Below, one piece after another: positions 25,900-36,386 of a stretch of 64,000 nt of DNA. A program made the translations under genes and the position numbers. Source of the stretch: Streptomyces sp. NRRL F-2664 (GTDB taxonomy: Bacteria > Actinomycetota > Actinomycetes > Streptomycetales > Streptomycetaceae); NCBI RefSeq assembly GCF_000719345.1, contig NZ_JOFX01000014.1:62001-126000 (forward strand), given 5' to 3'. Below the pieces are notes generated by a model, which was not told where the DNA came from, ran no database searches, and was given only the letters and a program-made list of their open reading frames with translations. Position 1 is the stretch's first letter. Every line of letters starts with the position of its first letter.

Positions 25900-28800
25900 G
25901 TGCCCAACACGCAGGATGAGCTGGAGGCGTCCCGTGAGGCTCTCCAGCAGCACAAACAGCTCCTGAAGGAGCTGATGCTGGAGAAGTACGAGCCCATTGC
26001 CATCGTCGGGGCCGGCATCCGGTTCCCGGGCGGCAACGACACCCCCGAGGGCTTCACCGAGTTCCTGCGCGCCGGCGGCGTCGGGACCGGGCCCATCCCC
26101 GAGTCCCGCTGGAACGTGGCCGAGTTCGCCTCCGGCGGCGAGAACGCCAAGGGCAGGATCCTGCCGCACAGCGGCGGCTTCCTCGACGGCATCGACCGGT
26201 TCGACCCCCGCTTCTTCAACATCTCCCCCAAGGAGGCCCAGTACATCGACCCGCAGCAGCGGCTCGTACTGGAGACCGCCTGGGAGGCGCTGGAGCACGC
26301 CAACATCGACCCGACCGGCCTGCGCGGCGGCAACGGCGGCGTGTACGTCGGCATCAGTTGCGTCGACTACACCATCGAGATCGACGACCTGGCCTACGAC
26401 GAGTTGGACGCCAACGTCGGCACCGGCACGGCCCACAGCGTCGCGGCCGGCCGCATCTCCTACTTCCTCGGCATGCGCGGCCCGAGCATGGCGATCGACA
26501 CCGCCTGCTCCTCCTCACTGGTCGCCCTGCACCTCGCCGTCGAGGGGCTGCGGCGCGGCGAGTGCGAGATCGCCCTGTGCGGCGGCGTCAACGCCATCCA
26601 CCACCCGCGCAACCACATCGTCTTCTCCCAGGCGGGCATGCTCTCGCCCGACGGGATGTGCAAGACCTTCGACGACTCGGCCGACGGATACAGCCGCGCC
26701 GAGGGCTGCGGCATGGTCGTCCTCAAGCGGCTGTCGGACGCCCTGCGCGACGGCGACCGCGTGATCGCCCTGGTCCGCGGCACGGCGGTTCGCCAGGACG
26801 GCGAGAGCGGCGGCCTGACCGTCCCCAACGGCTCCGCGCAGGAGCAGGTGATGCGCGCCGCGCTGGCCGCGGCGATGCTGGAGCCCGCCGACGTCTCCTA
26901 CGTCGAGGCGCACGGCACCGGCACCTCGCTCGGCGACCCCATCGAAATGGGCGCCATCAACGGGGTGTTCTCCCGCTCCCACACCGCGGACGCGCCCCTG
27001 GTCGTCGGCTCGCTCAAGAGCAACGTCGGCCACATGGAGGCCGCCGCCGGCATCGGCGGCGTCGTCAAGGCCGCGCTCCAGCTGCAGAACGGCGAGATCT
27101 ACCCGCACCTGCACGTGGAGCAGCCCTCCTCGCACATCCCGTGGGCGACCATGCCCGTCGAGGTGCCCGCCGAGGGCCGCGCATGGAAGGCGCCCGTCCG
27201 CCGCGCCCTGATCAACTCCTTCGGCTTCCAGGGCACCATCGCCTCCGCCGTGCTGGAACAGCCGCCCGCCCCCGCCGGGCAGCCCGCCCGGCAGGACCGG
27301 GACCGGCCCGCGCAGGCCGACCCGGGGCACGTCTTCACCCTCTCGGCCAAGGGCGAGAAGGCCCTCGCGCTCCAGACGCAGAACTACCGCGCCTTCCTGG
27401 CCGACCACCCGGACGCCGACCTCGCCGACCTCTGCTACACGGGCAACATCGGCCGCGCCCACTTCGGCACCCGCCTCGCCGGCGTCGTCCGCGACCGCGC
27501 CGAGCTGGAGGCGCTCCTGGACAAGCCCCCGGCGGCCGCCTCCGACCTGCGCAAGGTCGCCCTGCTCTTCACCGGTCAGGGCGCGCAGTACCCGGGGATG
27601 GGCCGCTCCCTGTACGACGCGTACCCGGTCTTCCGGGAGCACCTGGACACCTGCGACCGCCTGTTCGCACAGGCCCTCGGCCGGTCGGTGAAGGACCTCG
27701 TCCTGGGCACCGCCGAGGACGCCGCGGTGATCCACGAGACCCGCTGGACGCAGCCCGCGCTGTTCGCCCTGGAGTACGCCACCGCGAAGCTCTGGCTGAG
27801 CTGGGGCATCGAGCCGAGCGTCCTGATCGGCCACAGCATCGGCGAGGTCGTCGCCGCCGCGATCGCCGGGCTGTTCTCGCTGGAGGACGCCGTACGGCTG
27901 GTCGCCGCCCGCGCCCGGCTGATGCAGTCCGTGACCGCCCCCGGCGGCATGGTCGCCGTGACCGCGCCCGCGGAGGAGGTGGCGCCGCTGCTGGAGTTCC
28001 GTACCGACGTCTCCTTCGCCGCGTTCAACGCCCCCGGCCACTGCGTGGTCTCGGGCGGCACCGCCTCCCTCGCCGAGATCACCGCGGCGCTCACCGCCCG
28101 CGGGGTGAGGACGAAGGCGCTGCCGGTGTCGCACGCCTTCCACTCGCCCCTCATGCACGAGGTGTTCGACGCGTTCCGCGAGGTCGTCTCCACGATCGAC
28201 TTCCGGGTGCCCGAGCTGACCCTGGTCTCGAACCTGACCGGTGGCATCGCCGATCCGGCGGAACTGGCCGACCCCGAGTACTGGGTGCGCCACATCGGCG
28301 AGCCCGTCGACTTCAGCGCCGGCATGGCGACCATCGGCGCCCGCGGCCGCCACGCCTTCATCGAGGTCGGCCCGGCCGCGACGCTGCTGGGCCTGGGGCG
28401 GCGCATCCTCGACGCCCGCGACCACGTGTGGGTGGCCAGCACGGGCGCCGAGGACACCGGCGGCGCCACGGCCCGCAAGGCGCTCGCCGACGTCTACGCC
28501 GCGGGCCTGCGCATCGACTGGGCCGGCTACCACACGGGCCGCCCGCACCGCCGGGTCCCGCTGCCGCGCACGGTCTTCGACCGCAAGCGCTACTGGCTCC
28601 CGATCAACGGCGTCCGGCACTCCAAGGAGCTGGTGGCCGACGCCTCGCGCGTCCACCACCCGCTGCTCGGCGAGGAGGTCACCGACGCCGCGGGCCGTGA
28701 GCGGGGCGTGCGCGAGTTCGCGGCGACGATCGCCCCCGACCGCCCGGCCCAGCTCGCCGACCACGTGGTCATGGGCCAGGTGGTGTTCCCCGGAGCGGGC

Positions 28801-31800
28801 TACGTCGAGATCCTGCTGGCTTTGCAGGACGCCGTGTACGGCGAGACGGGCCGGCCGCTGGAGGGCGTGGAGATCCTCGAACCGCTGATCCTCACCGAGG
28901 AGCGGCCGACCGAGGTCCGCACGCGCCTGACCCTGCGGCCCGACGGCGGTGCCGAGGTGGAGATCGCCAGCCGGGTCGACGGCTCGGGCCGGATCATCGA
29001 GCGGCGGCACGCCGTCGCCCGGATCGGCGCCGGCTGGACCCCGCTGCCCGAGCTGGAGCGGGCCGCCGCCGAACTGTCCGCACGGGCAGCCGCCGACCCG
29101 GACGGGCCGGTCCCGCCGGCGCGCCGCGCGGACGACCTGTACGCCGACTTCGCCGACCTCGGCCTGGAGTACGGCCCTGAGTTCCGGCGCATCGAGCTGC
29201 TGGCCCGCGAGGGCGACGGCGTGGCCGTCGCGCAGCTGCGGGGCCGGCCCGCCGGTGCGGTGGAGCACATGCCGCCGTCCGTCCTGGACAACGTCATCCA
29301 GTCGCTGGCGGCCGTCCTGGACGACGGGCACACCTATCTCCCGGTCGCCTTCGGCACCTTCCAACTGCTGAAGAAGCCCAAGGAGGGAGCCCTGCGCAGC
29401 CTCGCGCGCATCACGGGTGCGCAGGCCGCGGCCGGAGAGCTGACCGCCGACCTGCTGCTGCTGGAGGGCGACCGGCCGCTCTTCGTCGTACGCGGCCTCG
29501 GCTTCAAGCGCGTCGCCCGCACCGCCGACGGCCCCCGCCGCCGCTTCTTCCACACCCCGCGCTGGACCAAGCGCTCCCTGGTGCGCCGCGGTACGGAGGA
29601 CGCACGCCGGTTCCTGGTGGTCGGCCGCGACGAGGCGGACCTCGCCGGAGCCGTCCCCGAGCTCGCGGCGGCCGACGCCGCCCTGGCCTTCGCCCCCGAC
29701 GCCGCCTCGGCCGCCGACGCGGCCGCAACCCTGGCGGGCCGGCCCACCGACGTCGCCTGGTTCTGGCGCGCCCGGCCCGGCCCGGTCACCGAGGAGCGGC
29801 TGCGCGCCGAGTCCGAGGCCAACTACCGGGACCTGCTGGCCCTGCTGGCCTCGCTGGAGCAGCAGGGCTTCGGCCGCGAGCAGCGGCTGTGGCTGGTCAC
29901 CGAGGGGGCGCAGCGGCTGCCGGGCGACGTGCCCGAGCCGGGCGCCGGTGCCGTGCCCGCGTCCTCCCTGTGGGGCTTCGGCCTGTCGCTGTGGAGCGAG
30001 TACCCGACGTACAAGGTCACCCTGGTCGACCTGCCCGAGGGCGGCGACGCGCAGTCGCTGGCCGAGGAGTGGCTGGCCGCGGAGGCCGAGGAGTTCCAGA
30101 TCGGCTACCGGGCGGGCAACCGCCACGTCCGCCGGCTGCGCCCGGTGGAGCCGGCCGCCGCCGACGACGCGAACTTCGAGCTCACCGTGACCGAGTACGG
30201 CGAATTCGCGAACATCAAGCCGGTGCCGCTGGCCGACGCCGCCCCCCAGGGGGACGAGGTGCAGGTCCAGGTGCACGCCGCCGGCCTCAACTTCAAGGAC
30301 GTCCTCAACGCGCTCGGCCTGCTCAAGCAGCACGCCGAGGACACCGGAGTGCCCTACCAGCGGCTGCCCCTGGGCTTCGAGGGCGCCGGCACGGTCCTCG
30401 CGGCCGGCCCGGACGCCGAGTTCGCCCCGGGCGACGAGGTGGTCCTCAGCCACCTCGGGTGCATGAAGCGCCGGGTGACGGTGCCGTCGGCCATGGCCGT
30501 CCGCAAGCCCGCCAACGTCGGTTTCGCCGAGGCGGCCGGCCTGGCCACCGCGTACGTGACCGCGTACTACGCCCTGCACGACCTGGCCGGCATCAAGGCC
30601 GGCGACACGGTCCTGGTGCACGCCGCCGCGGGCGGGGTCGGACAGGCCGCGGTGCAGCTGGCGAAGCTCGCCGGCGCCGAGGTCATCGCGACGGCGAGCC
30701 CCCGCAAGCAGGCCCTCCTGCGCTCCCAGGGCGTCGAGCACGTCCTGAACTCCCGCTCCCCGCAGTTCGCCGAGCGGGTCCTGGAGATCACCGGTGGGGC
30801 GGGCGTCGACATCGTCCTCAACAGCCTGAACAAGGAGTACATCGCCGAGGGCATGCGGGCGCTGGGCCGTGGCGGCCGCTTCGTGGAGCTCGGCAAGATC
30901 GGCATCTGGTCGGCGGAGCAGGCGCGCGAGGCGCGGCCGGACGTGGCGTACCACAACTTCGACCTCAGCGAGTTCCCCGAGCACGAGCTGCGCGCGGTGA
31001 ACAAGCAGATCCTGGAGAGGGTCGCCGGCCTCCTGGAGCGGGAGGAGATCCGGCCGCTCCCGACGACCACGTACACCCTGGAGGAGATCGAGGAGGCCTT
31101 CGGCGTCCTCAGCCGGGGCGCGAACATCGGCAAGCTCGTCCTCGACCTCACCGCTCCGGGGGACCGCCCGGCCCGCCCGGTGGAGATCGCCGCCGACCGG
31201 ACGTACCTGATCACGGGCGGCCTGGGCGCCATCGGGACCGTCACCGCCGAACGCCTGGTCGCCCTGGGCGCCCGGCACATCGGCCTGGTCAGCCGGCGGG
31301 CCGTGTCCGCCGAGCGGACGGCGGCCATCGCGGCCGGCCTCGGCGACGGCGTGTCCGTGACCGCCTACCAGGGCGACATCGCACGCACCGAGGACGTACG
31401 GCGCATCGCCGAGGACCTCAAGGCGTCCGGCAGGCCGCTGGCGGGCGTCTTCCACGGTGCGGGCGTCCTGGCCGACATGCCGGTCTCGGCGATGGACTGG
31501 GAGAGCATCGAGAAGGTCTTCGAGGCGAAGGTGTTCGGCACCTGGCAGCTCGACCGGGTCCTGCGGACCTTCCCCGAGGAGCCGTTCCTCGTGGGCTACT
31601 CCTCGGTGGCCTCGGTGCTGGGACCGGTGGCGCAGGGCAACTACGCGGCGGGCAACGCCTTCGTCGACGCCGTCATGCAGTGGCGCTCCGCGGCGGGCCT
31701 GCCCGGCCTCAGCATCGGCTGGGGCCCCTGGGCCGAGGTGGGCATGGCCGCGAACCTGGGCGCCGACCTGATCCGCGGCATCGAGGGCCAGGGCATGCGG

Positions 31801-32349
31801 TTCCTGAAGCCGACGGACGGCGCGCGGTGCCTGTTCAAGGCGCTGGCCGGCAGCGAGTCCCACGTCACCGTCGGCGAGTTCGACTGGGACCGGTACGCGT
31901 CGGGGCGGCCCGCGGTGAGCGCGCTCTACCGCGAGGTGGCGCGGGCGTCGGCCGCGGCGGTGCGCACCGTCGACCTGGAGGCGCTGCGGGCCCTGCCCCG
32001 CGCCGAGCGCCGGGCCACGGTCAACGAACTGATCCGCGAACGGATCGCCGTGCTCCTGCACTTCGAGGGCGCCGACGACGTCCCGGCGGACGCGAAGTTC
32101 ACCGAGCTGGGGCTGGACTCCCTGGTGGCGGTCGAGCTGAAGAACGCCCTGGAGGCGGGCTTCCAGGTGCCGCTGCCGACGTCGATCGTCTTCGACCACC
32201 CGTCGATCCTGCTGCTGGCCGAGTACCTGGACCAGGAGATCGCGCCGCCGGCCGCGGACGAGGGCGCCGCACGCCGGGACCCGGCGGACGTCAGGGAGCT
32301 GTCGGACGCGGACGCCGACGCCGAACTGGCCGAGCTGATGGATCTGTGA
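25900..32349 (+). CDS. type I polyketide synthase, KS-AT(malonyl-type)-DH-ER-KR-ACP
   Basis: A 2149-residue fully reducing module. Residues about 5-30 (DELEASREALQQHKQLLKEL) form a likely docking helix. KS: C203 (DTACSSSL), H338 (EAHGTGT), H378 (NVGHMEA). AT: S646 in GHSIGE and HAFH at 745-748, the malonyl-CoA pattern. DH: H955 in HVVMGQVVFP and D1130 in VLDNVIQ. ER: AAGGVGQAAV near 1577. KR: ITGGLGAIG near 1771 and Y1915 in GNYAAGN. ACP: S2074 in LGLDSLVA, then an acidic tail. All domains look active, so one pass adds a saturated two-carbon unit. No thioesterase. GTG behind CTGGAGGAAAG. Its place directly after the isonitrile ACP suggests it extends the isocyano starter. Confidence 0.93.
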   Translation: MPNTQDELEASREALQQHKQLLKELMLEKYEPIAIVGAGIRFPGGNDTPEGFTEFLRAGGVGTGPIPESRWNVAEFASGGENAKGRILPHSGGFLDGIDRFDPRFFNISPKEAQYIDPQQRLVLETAWEALEHANIDPTGLRGGNGGVYVGISCVDYTIEIDDLAYDELDANVGTGTAHSVAAGRISYFLGMRGPSMAIDTACSSSLVALHLAVEGLRRGECEIALCGGVNAIHHPRNHIVFSQAGMLSPDGMCKTFDDSADGYSRAEGCGMVVLKRLSDALRDGDRVIALVRGTAVRQDGESGGLTVPNGSAQEQVMRAALAAAMLEPADVSYVEAHGTGTSLGDPIEMGAINGVFSRSHTADAPLVVGSLKSNVGHMEAAAGIGGVVKAALQLQNGEIYPHLHVEQPSSHIPWATMPVEVPAEGRAWKAPVRRALINSFGFQGTIASAVLEQPPAPAGQPARQDRDRPAQADPGHVFTLSAKGEKALALQTQNYRAFLADHPDADLADLCYTGNIGRAHFGTRLAGVVRDRAELEALLDKPPAAASDLRKVALLFTGQGAQYPGMGRSLYDAYPVFREHLDTCDRLFAQALGRSVKDLVLGTAEDAAVIHETRWTQPALFALEYATAKLWLSWGIEPSVLIGHSIGEVVAAAIAGLFSLEDAVRLVAARARLMQSVTAPGGMVAVTAPAEEVAPLLEFRTDVSFAAFNAPGHCVVSGGTASLAEITAALTARGVRTKALPVSHAFHSPLMHEVFDAFREVVSTIDFRVPELTLVSNLTGGIADPAELADPEYWVRHIGEPVDFSAGMATIGARGRHAFIEVGPAATLLGLGRRILDARDHVWVASTGAEDTGGATARKALADVYAAGLRIDWAGYHTGRPHRRVPLPRTVFDRKRYWLPINGVRHSKELVADASRVHHPLLGEEVTDAAGRERGVREFAATIAPDRPAQLADHVVMGQVVFPGAGYVEILLALQDAVYGETGRPLEGVEILEPLILTEERPTEVRTRLTLRPDGGAEVEIASRVDGSGRIIERRHAVARIGAGWTPLPELERAAAELSARAAADPDGPVPPARRADDLYADFADLGLEYGPEFRRIELLAREGDGVAVAQLRGRPAGAVEHMPPSVLDNVIQSLAAVLDDGHTYLPVAFGTFQLLKKPKEGALRSLARITGAQAAAGELTADLLLLEGDRPLFVVRGLGFKRVARTADGPRRRFFHTPRWTKRSLVRRGTEDARRFLVVGRDEADLAGAVPELAAADAALAFAPDAASAADAAATLAGRPTDVAWFWRARPGPVTEERLRAESEANYRDLLALLASLEQQGFGREQRLWLVTEGAQRLPGDVPEPGAGAVPASSLWGFGLSLWSEYPTYKVTLVDLPEGGDAQSLAEEWLAAEAEEFQIGYRAGNRHVRRLRPVEPAAADDANFELTVTEYGEFANIKPVPLADAAPQGDEVQVQVHAAGLNFKDVLNALGLLKQHAEDTGVPYQRLPLGFEGAGTVLAAGPDAEFAPGDEVVLSHLGCMKRRVTVPSAMAVRKPANVGFAEAAGLATAYVTAYYALHDLAGIKAGDTVLVHAAAGGVGQAAVQLAKLAGAEVIATASPRKQALLRSQGVEHVLNSRSPQFAERVLEITGGAGVDIVLNSLNKEYIAEGMRALGRGGRFVELGKIGIWSAEQAREARPDVAYHNFDLSEFPEHELRAVNKQILERVAGLLEREEIRPLPTTTYTLEEIEEAFGVLSRGANIGKLVLDLTAPGDRPARPVEIAADRTYLITGGLGAIGTVTAERLVALGARHIGLVSRRAVSAERTAAIAAGLGDGVSVTAYQGDIARTEDVRRIAEDLKASGRPLAGVFHGAGVLADMPVSAMDWESIEKVFEAKVFGTWQLDRVLRTFPEEPFLVGYSSVASVLGPVAQGNYAAGNAFVDAVMQWRSAAGLPGLSIGWGPWAEVGMAANLGADLIRGIEGQGMRFLKPTDGARCLFKALAGSESHVTVGEFDWDRYASGRPAVSALYREVARASAAAVRTVDLEALRALPRAERRATVNELIRERIAVLLHFEGADDVPADAKFTELGLDSLVAVELKNALEAGFQVPLPTSIVFDHPSILLLAEYLDQEIAPPAADEGAARRDPADVRELSDADADAELAELMDL

Positions 32350-32353
32350 CGCG

Positions 32354-33805
32354 GTGAAGGAGTACATCGAGTCCCTGTCGGGGCTCTCCCACAAGCAGCT
32401 GGTCCTGATGCTGGCCCGGCAGCGGCTGCGCGAGAGCGAGGGCATCGCCGTCACCGGCCTCGCCTGCCGCCTGCCGGGCGGTCTGGACAGCCCCCGGCAG
32501 TACTGGGAGGCGCTGCGGGAGGGCCGCGTGGTGGCCGGCGGCGGCGCGATACCCGTCGACTCCGCCGGCCGCCCCCGGTGGAACGTGGCCGCCCCCGACC
32601 TGGCCCCCTTGGCCACGCTGCTCGCACAGGGCTCCTACCTGGCGGACATCGACCTCTTCGACGCCGAGCGCTTCGGCATCGGCGAGGAGGAGGCGGCGTT
32701 CATGGACCCGCAGCAGCGGCTGCTGCTGACGGTGGCCGCCGAGGCCCTCGCCGACGCCGGAGCGGAACCCGGCACGGACGCCCGGGTCGGCGTGTTCGCG
32801 GGAGTGAGCACCGTCGAGTACAACTACGCCTGCCTGCGCAACGGGGTGGGTCCCGAAGGTCTGTCCCCGTACATGGGCACCGGCGGCGCGCTGAGCGCCA
32901 CCGCGGCCCGCGTCGCCACCGGGCTGCGCCTGGGCGGGCCGGTGCTCACGGTCGACACCGCCTGCTCCTCCGCGCTGACCGCACTGCACCTGGCCTCGCA
33001 CGCGCTGCGGGCCCGCGAGTGCGACCTCGCCGTCGTGGGCGCCTGCCACCTGCTCCTCGCGCCGTTCACCGCGGCGGTGTTCGCCCGCGCGGGCATGGTC
33101 TCGCCGACGGGCCGCAGCCGGCCCTTCGATGCGGCGGCCGACGGGCACGTCCGCGGCGAGGGCTGCGGGGTGCTGGTGCTCAAGCGTCAGTCCGATGCCA
33201 GGGCGGACGGGGACGTCCCGTACGCCCTGGTCCGCGGCAGCGGCATCCACCAGCACGGCGACCGGCCCGCGATGGCCGCCGCGTCGGCGCTGGGCCAGCG
33301 GCGGGTCATCGCGGACACGCTGCGCTCCGCGGGCATCGACCCGCACGCCGTCCAGTACGTCGAGGCGCAGGCCAACGGCTCGAAGCTGGGCGGGGTCATC
33401 GAGGCGGAGACCCTCGCCGGCGTCTACGGCCGGGACGCGCCGGACGCGCCCGAGCTGCTCGTCGGCTCGGCCAAGGGCACCCTCGGCTACCTGGAGACGG
33501 CGTCCGGCGCGGCCGGCCTGATCAAGACCGTGCTGGCGCTGAACCACCGCACGGTTCCCGTGCAGCCCGGCTTCGACGTGCCCGACCCGGCGATCCCGTG
33601 GCAGCGCCTGGCGCTGCGGGTGCCGACGGCTTCGACGCCGTGGCCGGACGGGCCGCGGCGGCTGGCCGGGGTCAGCGCGTTCGGCTTCACCGGGACCAAC
33701 GCGCACGTCCTGATGGAGGGCGTGGAGGGGACCCCGCGGCAGGCGCCGGGGCCCGCTCCCGTACGCGGCCGGCGGTACTGGCCGGAGGGCAACCAGTGGA
33801 CTTGA
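32354..33805 (+). CDS. stand-alone ketosynthase lacking both catalytic histidines (KS0-like)
   Basis: A 483-residue KS-like protein four bases after the PKS stop, with a short N-terminal helix ([20 protein letters not shown]). The nucleophile loop is perfect: C204 in VDTACSSAL. The first His loop reads [11 protein letters not shown] instead of EAHGTGT, giving Q339, and the second reads GTLGYLETA instead of NIGHxE, giving Y379. Without these histidines it should not decarboxylate malonyl groups, yet it can still hold an acyl chain on Cys. In trans-AT PKSs such KS0 domains shuttle chains without elongation. The fold ends properly ([11 protein letters not shown]), so this is specialised loss, not decay. 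Confidence 0.85.
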   Translation: MKEYIESLSGLSHKQLVLMLARQRLRESEGIAVTGLACRLPGGLDSPRQYWEALREGRVVAGGGAIPVDSAGRPRWNVAAPDLAPLATLLAQGSYLADIDLFDAERFGIGEEEAAFMDPQQRLLLTVAAEALADAGAEPGTDARVGVFAGVSTVEYNYACLRNGVGPEGLSPYMGTGGALSATAARVATGLRLGGPVLTVDTACSSALTALHLASHALRARECDLAVVGACHLLLAPFTAAVFARAGMVSPTGRSRPFDAAADGHVRGEGCGVLVLKRQSDARADGDVPYALVRGSGIHQHGDRPAMAAASALGQRRVIADTLRSAGIDPHAVQYVEAQANGSKLGGVIEAETLAGVYGRDAPDAPELLVGSAKGTLGYLETASGAAGLIKTVLALNHRTVPVQPGFDVPDPAIPWQRLALRVPTASTPWPDGPRRLAGVSAFGFTGTNAHVLMEGVEGTPRQAPGPAPVRGRRYWPEGNQWT

Positions 33806-33822
33806 GGAGCGAGGAGGCGGAC

Positions 33823-35394
33823 ATGTACCACCCGCAGTTGCAGACCCTCGACCGGACGGTGGCCTTCCACGCCGCCGAGCGGCCCGACCGGACGGCCGTG
33901 GTCTGCGAGGGCCGCGAGGTCGGCTACGGCGAACTGCACCGGCGCAGCAACCGGACGGCCCGGGCGCTGCACTCCGCCGGGGCGGTGCGCGGCTCCCGGG
34001 TGGCGTACCTGGGCAAGGAGTCGGAGCACTACTACGACATCCTCTTCGGCTGCGCGAAGGCCGGTACGGTGCTGGTCCCCATCAACTGGCGGCTGACGGC
34101 CCCCGAGGTGGACCACATCCTGCGCGACTCGGGGACCGCGCTGCTCTTCGTCGAGGACGAGTTCCTGGACGTCGCGCGGAAGGCGGCCGCCGAACTGTCC
34201 ACCCCGGTGCGGATCGTCGCCCTCGACGGCCCGGCGGGCCCCGGCACCGGCTTCACCGCCTGGCAGGCGGGGCACTCCGGTGCCGACCCGGAGTCGGCCG
34301 CGGACCCCGACGACCCCGTCGCCCAGATCTACACGAGCGGCACCACGGGCCTGCCCAAGGGCGTGGTGCTCGCGCACCGCAGCTTCTTCAAGGTCCGCGA
34401 CGCCCTGGCGTCCGAAGGGCTCGCGTGGATCGACTGGCACGAGGACGACGTCAGCCTCATCGGCATCCCCGGCTTCCACATCGGCGGTCTCTGGTGGGCG
34501 ACCCAGGGCTTCAACGCGGGCGTCACCAATGTCGCCATGCGGATGTTCGTCAGCGGCGAGGCGGTGCGGCTGATCCGCGGGCACGGCGTCACCACCACCT
34601 GCCTCGTCCCGGCGATGCTCCAGATGATGCTGGCCGAACCGGGCGCGGGCAGGGCCGACTTCGCAACCCTCCGCAAGATCGTCTACGGCGGTTCGCCCAT
34701 CTCCGAGAGCCTGCTCCAGGAGTGCCTGGAGCGGATCGGCTGCGAGTTCGCGCAGATCTACGGCCTCACCGAGACGGGGAACACCGCGGTGTGCCTGCCG
34801 CCGCACGAGCACGTCGCCGGCGGCTCCCGGCTGAAGGCGGCCGGGCGGCCCTACCCGGGGTTCGGGGCCAAGGTCGTCGACCGGGCGGGGCGGGAGCTGC
34901 CCACGGGCGCCGTCGGCGAGGTGTGCCTGCGGACGCCGTCGCGGATGCTCTCGTACTGGGGGCTGCCCGAAGCCACCGCGGAGACCCTCGTGGACGGCTG
35001 GATCCACACCGGGGACGCCGGCTACCTCGACGAGGGCGGCTATGTGTTCCTCTGCGACCGGATCAAGGACACGATCATCGTGGCCGGCGAGAACGTGTAT
35101 CCGGCCGAGATCGAGAACGCGCTCGCCCGCCACCCGTCCGTGGTGGAGGCGGCGGTCGTGGGCGTCCCGGACGAGCGGTGGGGCGAAGCCGTCCACGCGT
35201 TCGTCGTGGTCAGGCCCGGCCACGAGGTGACACCGCGCCAGTTGGTGCTCTCGCTCAAGGGGACGCTGGCCGACTTCAAGATTCCGTCCGGTTTCGAGTT
35301 CATCGAGACGCTGCCGCGCAACCCGAGTGGCAAGATCCTCCGGCGGGAACTGCGCGACCGCTTCTGGCAGGACCGGGAGCGCCGGGTCAACTGA
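33823..35394 (+). CDS. acyl-AMP/acyl-CoA ligase (ANL superfamily, ScoC/FadD10-like role)
   Basis: A 523-residue adenylate-forming enzyme. The phosphate-binding loop [11 protein letters not shown] lies at 170-180, [10 protein letters not shown] is the adenine motif, [15 protein letters not shown] and [16 protein letters not shown] mark the hinge, and the catalytic Lys is K504 in [11 protein letters not shown]. Both N- and C-terminal domains are complete. It activates a carboxylic acid for transfer to CoA or a carrier protein. In characterised isonitrile clusters a ligase of this family (ScoC, FadD10) loads the unsaturated or isonitrile acid on the dedicated ACP, which fits its place in the same operon here. 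GAGGAGCGAGGAGG precedes the ATG. Confidence 0.92.
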   Translation: MYHPQLQTLDRTVAFHAAERPDRTAVVCEGREVGYGELHRRSNRTARALHSAGAVRGSRVAYLGKESEHYYDILFGCAKAGTVLVPINWRLTAPEVDHILRDSGTALLFVEDEFLDVARKAAAELSTPVRIVALDGPAGPGTGFTAWQAGHSGADPESAADPDDPVAQIYTSGTTGLPKGVVLAHRSFFKVRDALASEGLAWIDWHEDDVSLIGIPGFHIGGLWWATQGFNAGVTNVAMRMFVSGEAVRLIRGHGVTTTCLVPAMLQMMLAEPGAGRADFATLRKIVYGGSPISESLLQECLERIGCEFAQIYGLTETGNTAVCLPPHEHVAGGSRLKAAGRPYPGFGAKVVDRAGRELPTGAVGEVCLRTPSRMLSYWGLPEATAETLVDGWIHTGDAGYLDEGGYVFLCDRIKDTIIVAGENVYPAEIENALARHPSVVEAAVVGVPDERWGEAVHAFVVVRPGHEVTPRQLVLSLKGTLADFKIPSGFEFIETLPRNPSGKILRRELRDRFWQDRERRVN

Positions 35395-35466
35395 GCCCGT
35401 ACGCCCGGGCGTTGCCACCTGTTCCCCCACCAGCCCACCCGATCGAGCGAGAAGGCAGGCAGCCGG

Positions 35467-36306
35467 ATGGCTTCCCTCAGCACCATACGCAACGTCATCA
35501 ACGCCGTGTCGTACGTGTCCGTCAAGGCGGCCGGGATCCCCGCGTGGAAGCTGTTCCACGGCGCACCGCCGCGTACGCCGGTCCGGCCCGAGCAGCGCGA
35601 GGCCCACGACCGCGCCGTGCAGGAGACCCTCACCGTCGGCGGCCGCGAGATCCGCACCTACCGCTGGGGCGACGGCGGCAGGCCCGTCCTGCTGGTGCAC
35701 GGCGTCGGCGGACGCGCCGCGAACTTCGCCGGCTTCGTCCAGGGCATCGAGGCCCTCGGCCTGACCGCCGTCGCCTACGACGCCCCCGGCCACGGCTCGT
35801 CGGGCGGCTCCAGCTGCACGATCCTGGAGCACGGCGCCGTCATGACGGCGGTGCAGGAGCGGTACGGCGACTTCCACGCGGTCGTCGGGCACTCCTTCGG
35901 CGGCACCTCCGCCTACCTGGCGGTGCGCCGCGGCCTGGTCACCGAGCGGCTCGTCTCCCTGTCCTCGGTGGCGGACTTCGGTTCGCTGCCGGAGACCTTC
36001 TGCGGCCAGCTGGGGCTCCGCCCCGCCCTCGCCGCCGAACTGCGGCGCCGCTCGGAGCTGTTCTTCGCCCCCGAGCACGACGTCTGGAACCGCTTCTCCG
36101 CCGACCACCGGCCGGAGGAGATCACGGCGCGGATCCTCGTCGTCCACGACGAGGACGACCGCGAGGTCGGCGTCGACCAGGGCCGGCGGCTGGCCGCGAG
36201 CTACGGCGACCGGGCGGAGCTGCTCGTCACGAGCAAGCTCGGGCACCGCCGGATCCTGGGCGACCCCGAGGTCGTCGGCAGGGTCCTGGACTTCCTCAAG
36301 GGCTGA
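35467..36306 (+). CDS. alpha/beta hydrolase (second)
   Basis: A 279-residue alpha/beta-hydrolase-fold protein. The oxyanion loop is [12 protein letters not shown] (75-86), the nucleophile elbow GHSFGG holds S143, the acid is probably D228 or D230 in VVHDEDD, and the base H260 in KLGHRRIL. It lacks a cap domain large enough to name a substrate and has no export signal. It is unlike the hydrolase at the head of the type II operon. Located between the ligase and the KSQ-containing PKS, it may release or edit a PKS intermediate. Confidence 0.85.
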   Translation: MASLSTIRNVINAVSYVSVKAAGIPAWKLFHGAPPRTPVRPEQREAHDRAVQETLTVGGREIRTYRWGDGGRPVLLVHGVGGRAANFAGFVQGIEALGLTAVAYDAPGHGSSGGSSCTILEHGAVMTAVQERYGDFHAVVGHSFGGTSAYLAVRRGLVTERLVSLSSVADFGSLPETFCGQLGLRPALAAELRRRSELFFAPEHDVWNRFSADHRPEEITARILVVHDEDDREVGVDQGRRLAASYGDRAELLVTSKLGHRRILGDPEVVGRVLDFLKG

Positions 36307-36386
36307 CCCGGCGGGCGGCGGCGCACAGGGGCGGGCCGGCCGACCGAACAGACCGGCCACCGCGGACGATCGGACGAGAGAGAGCG

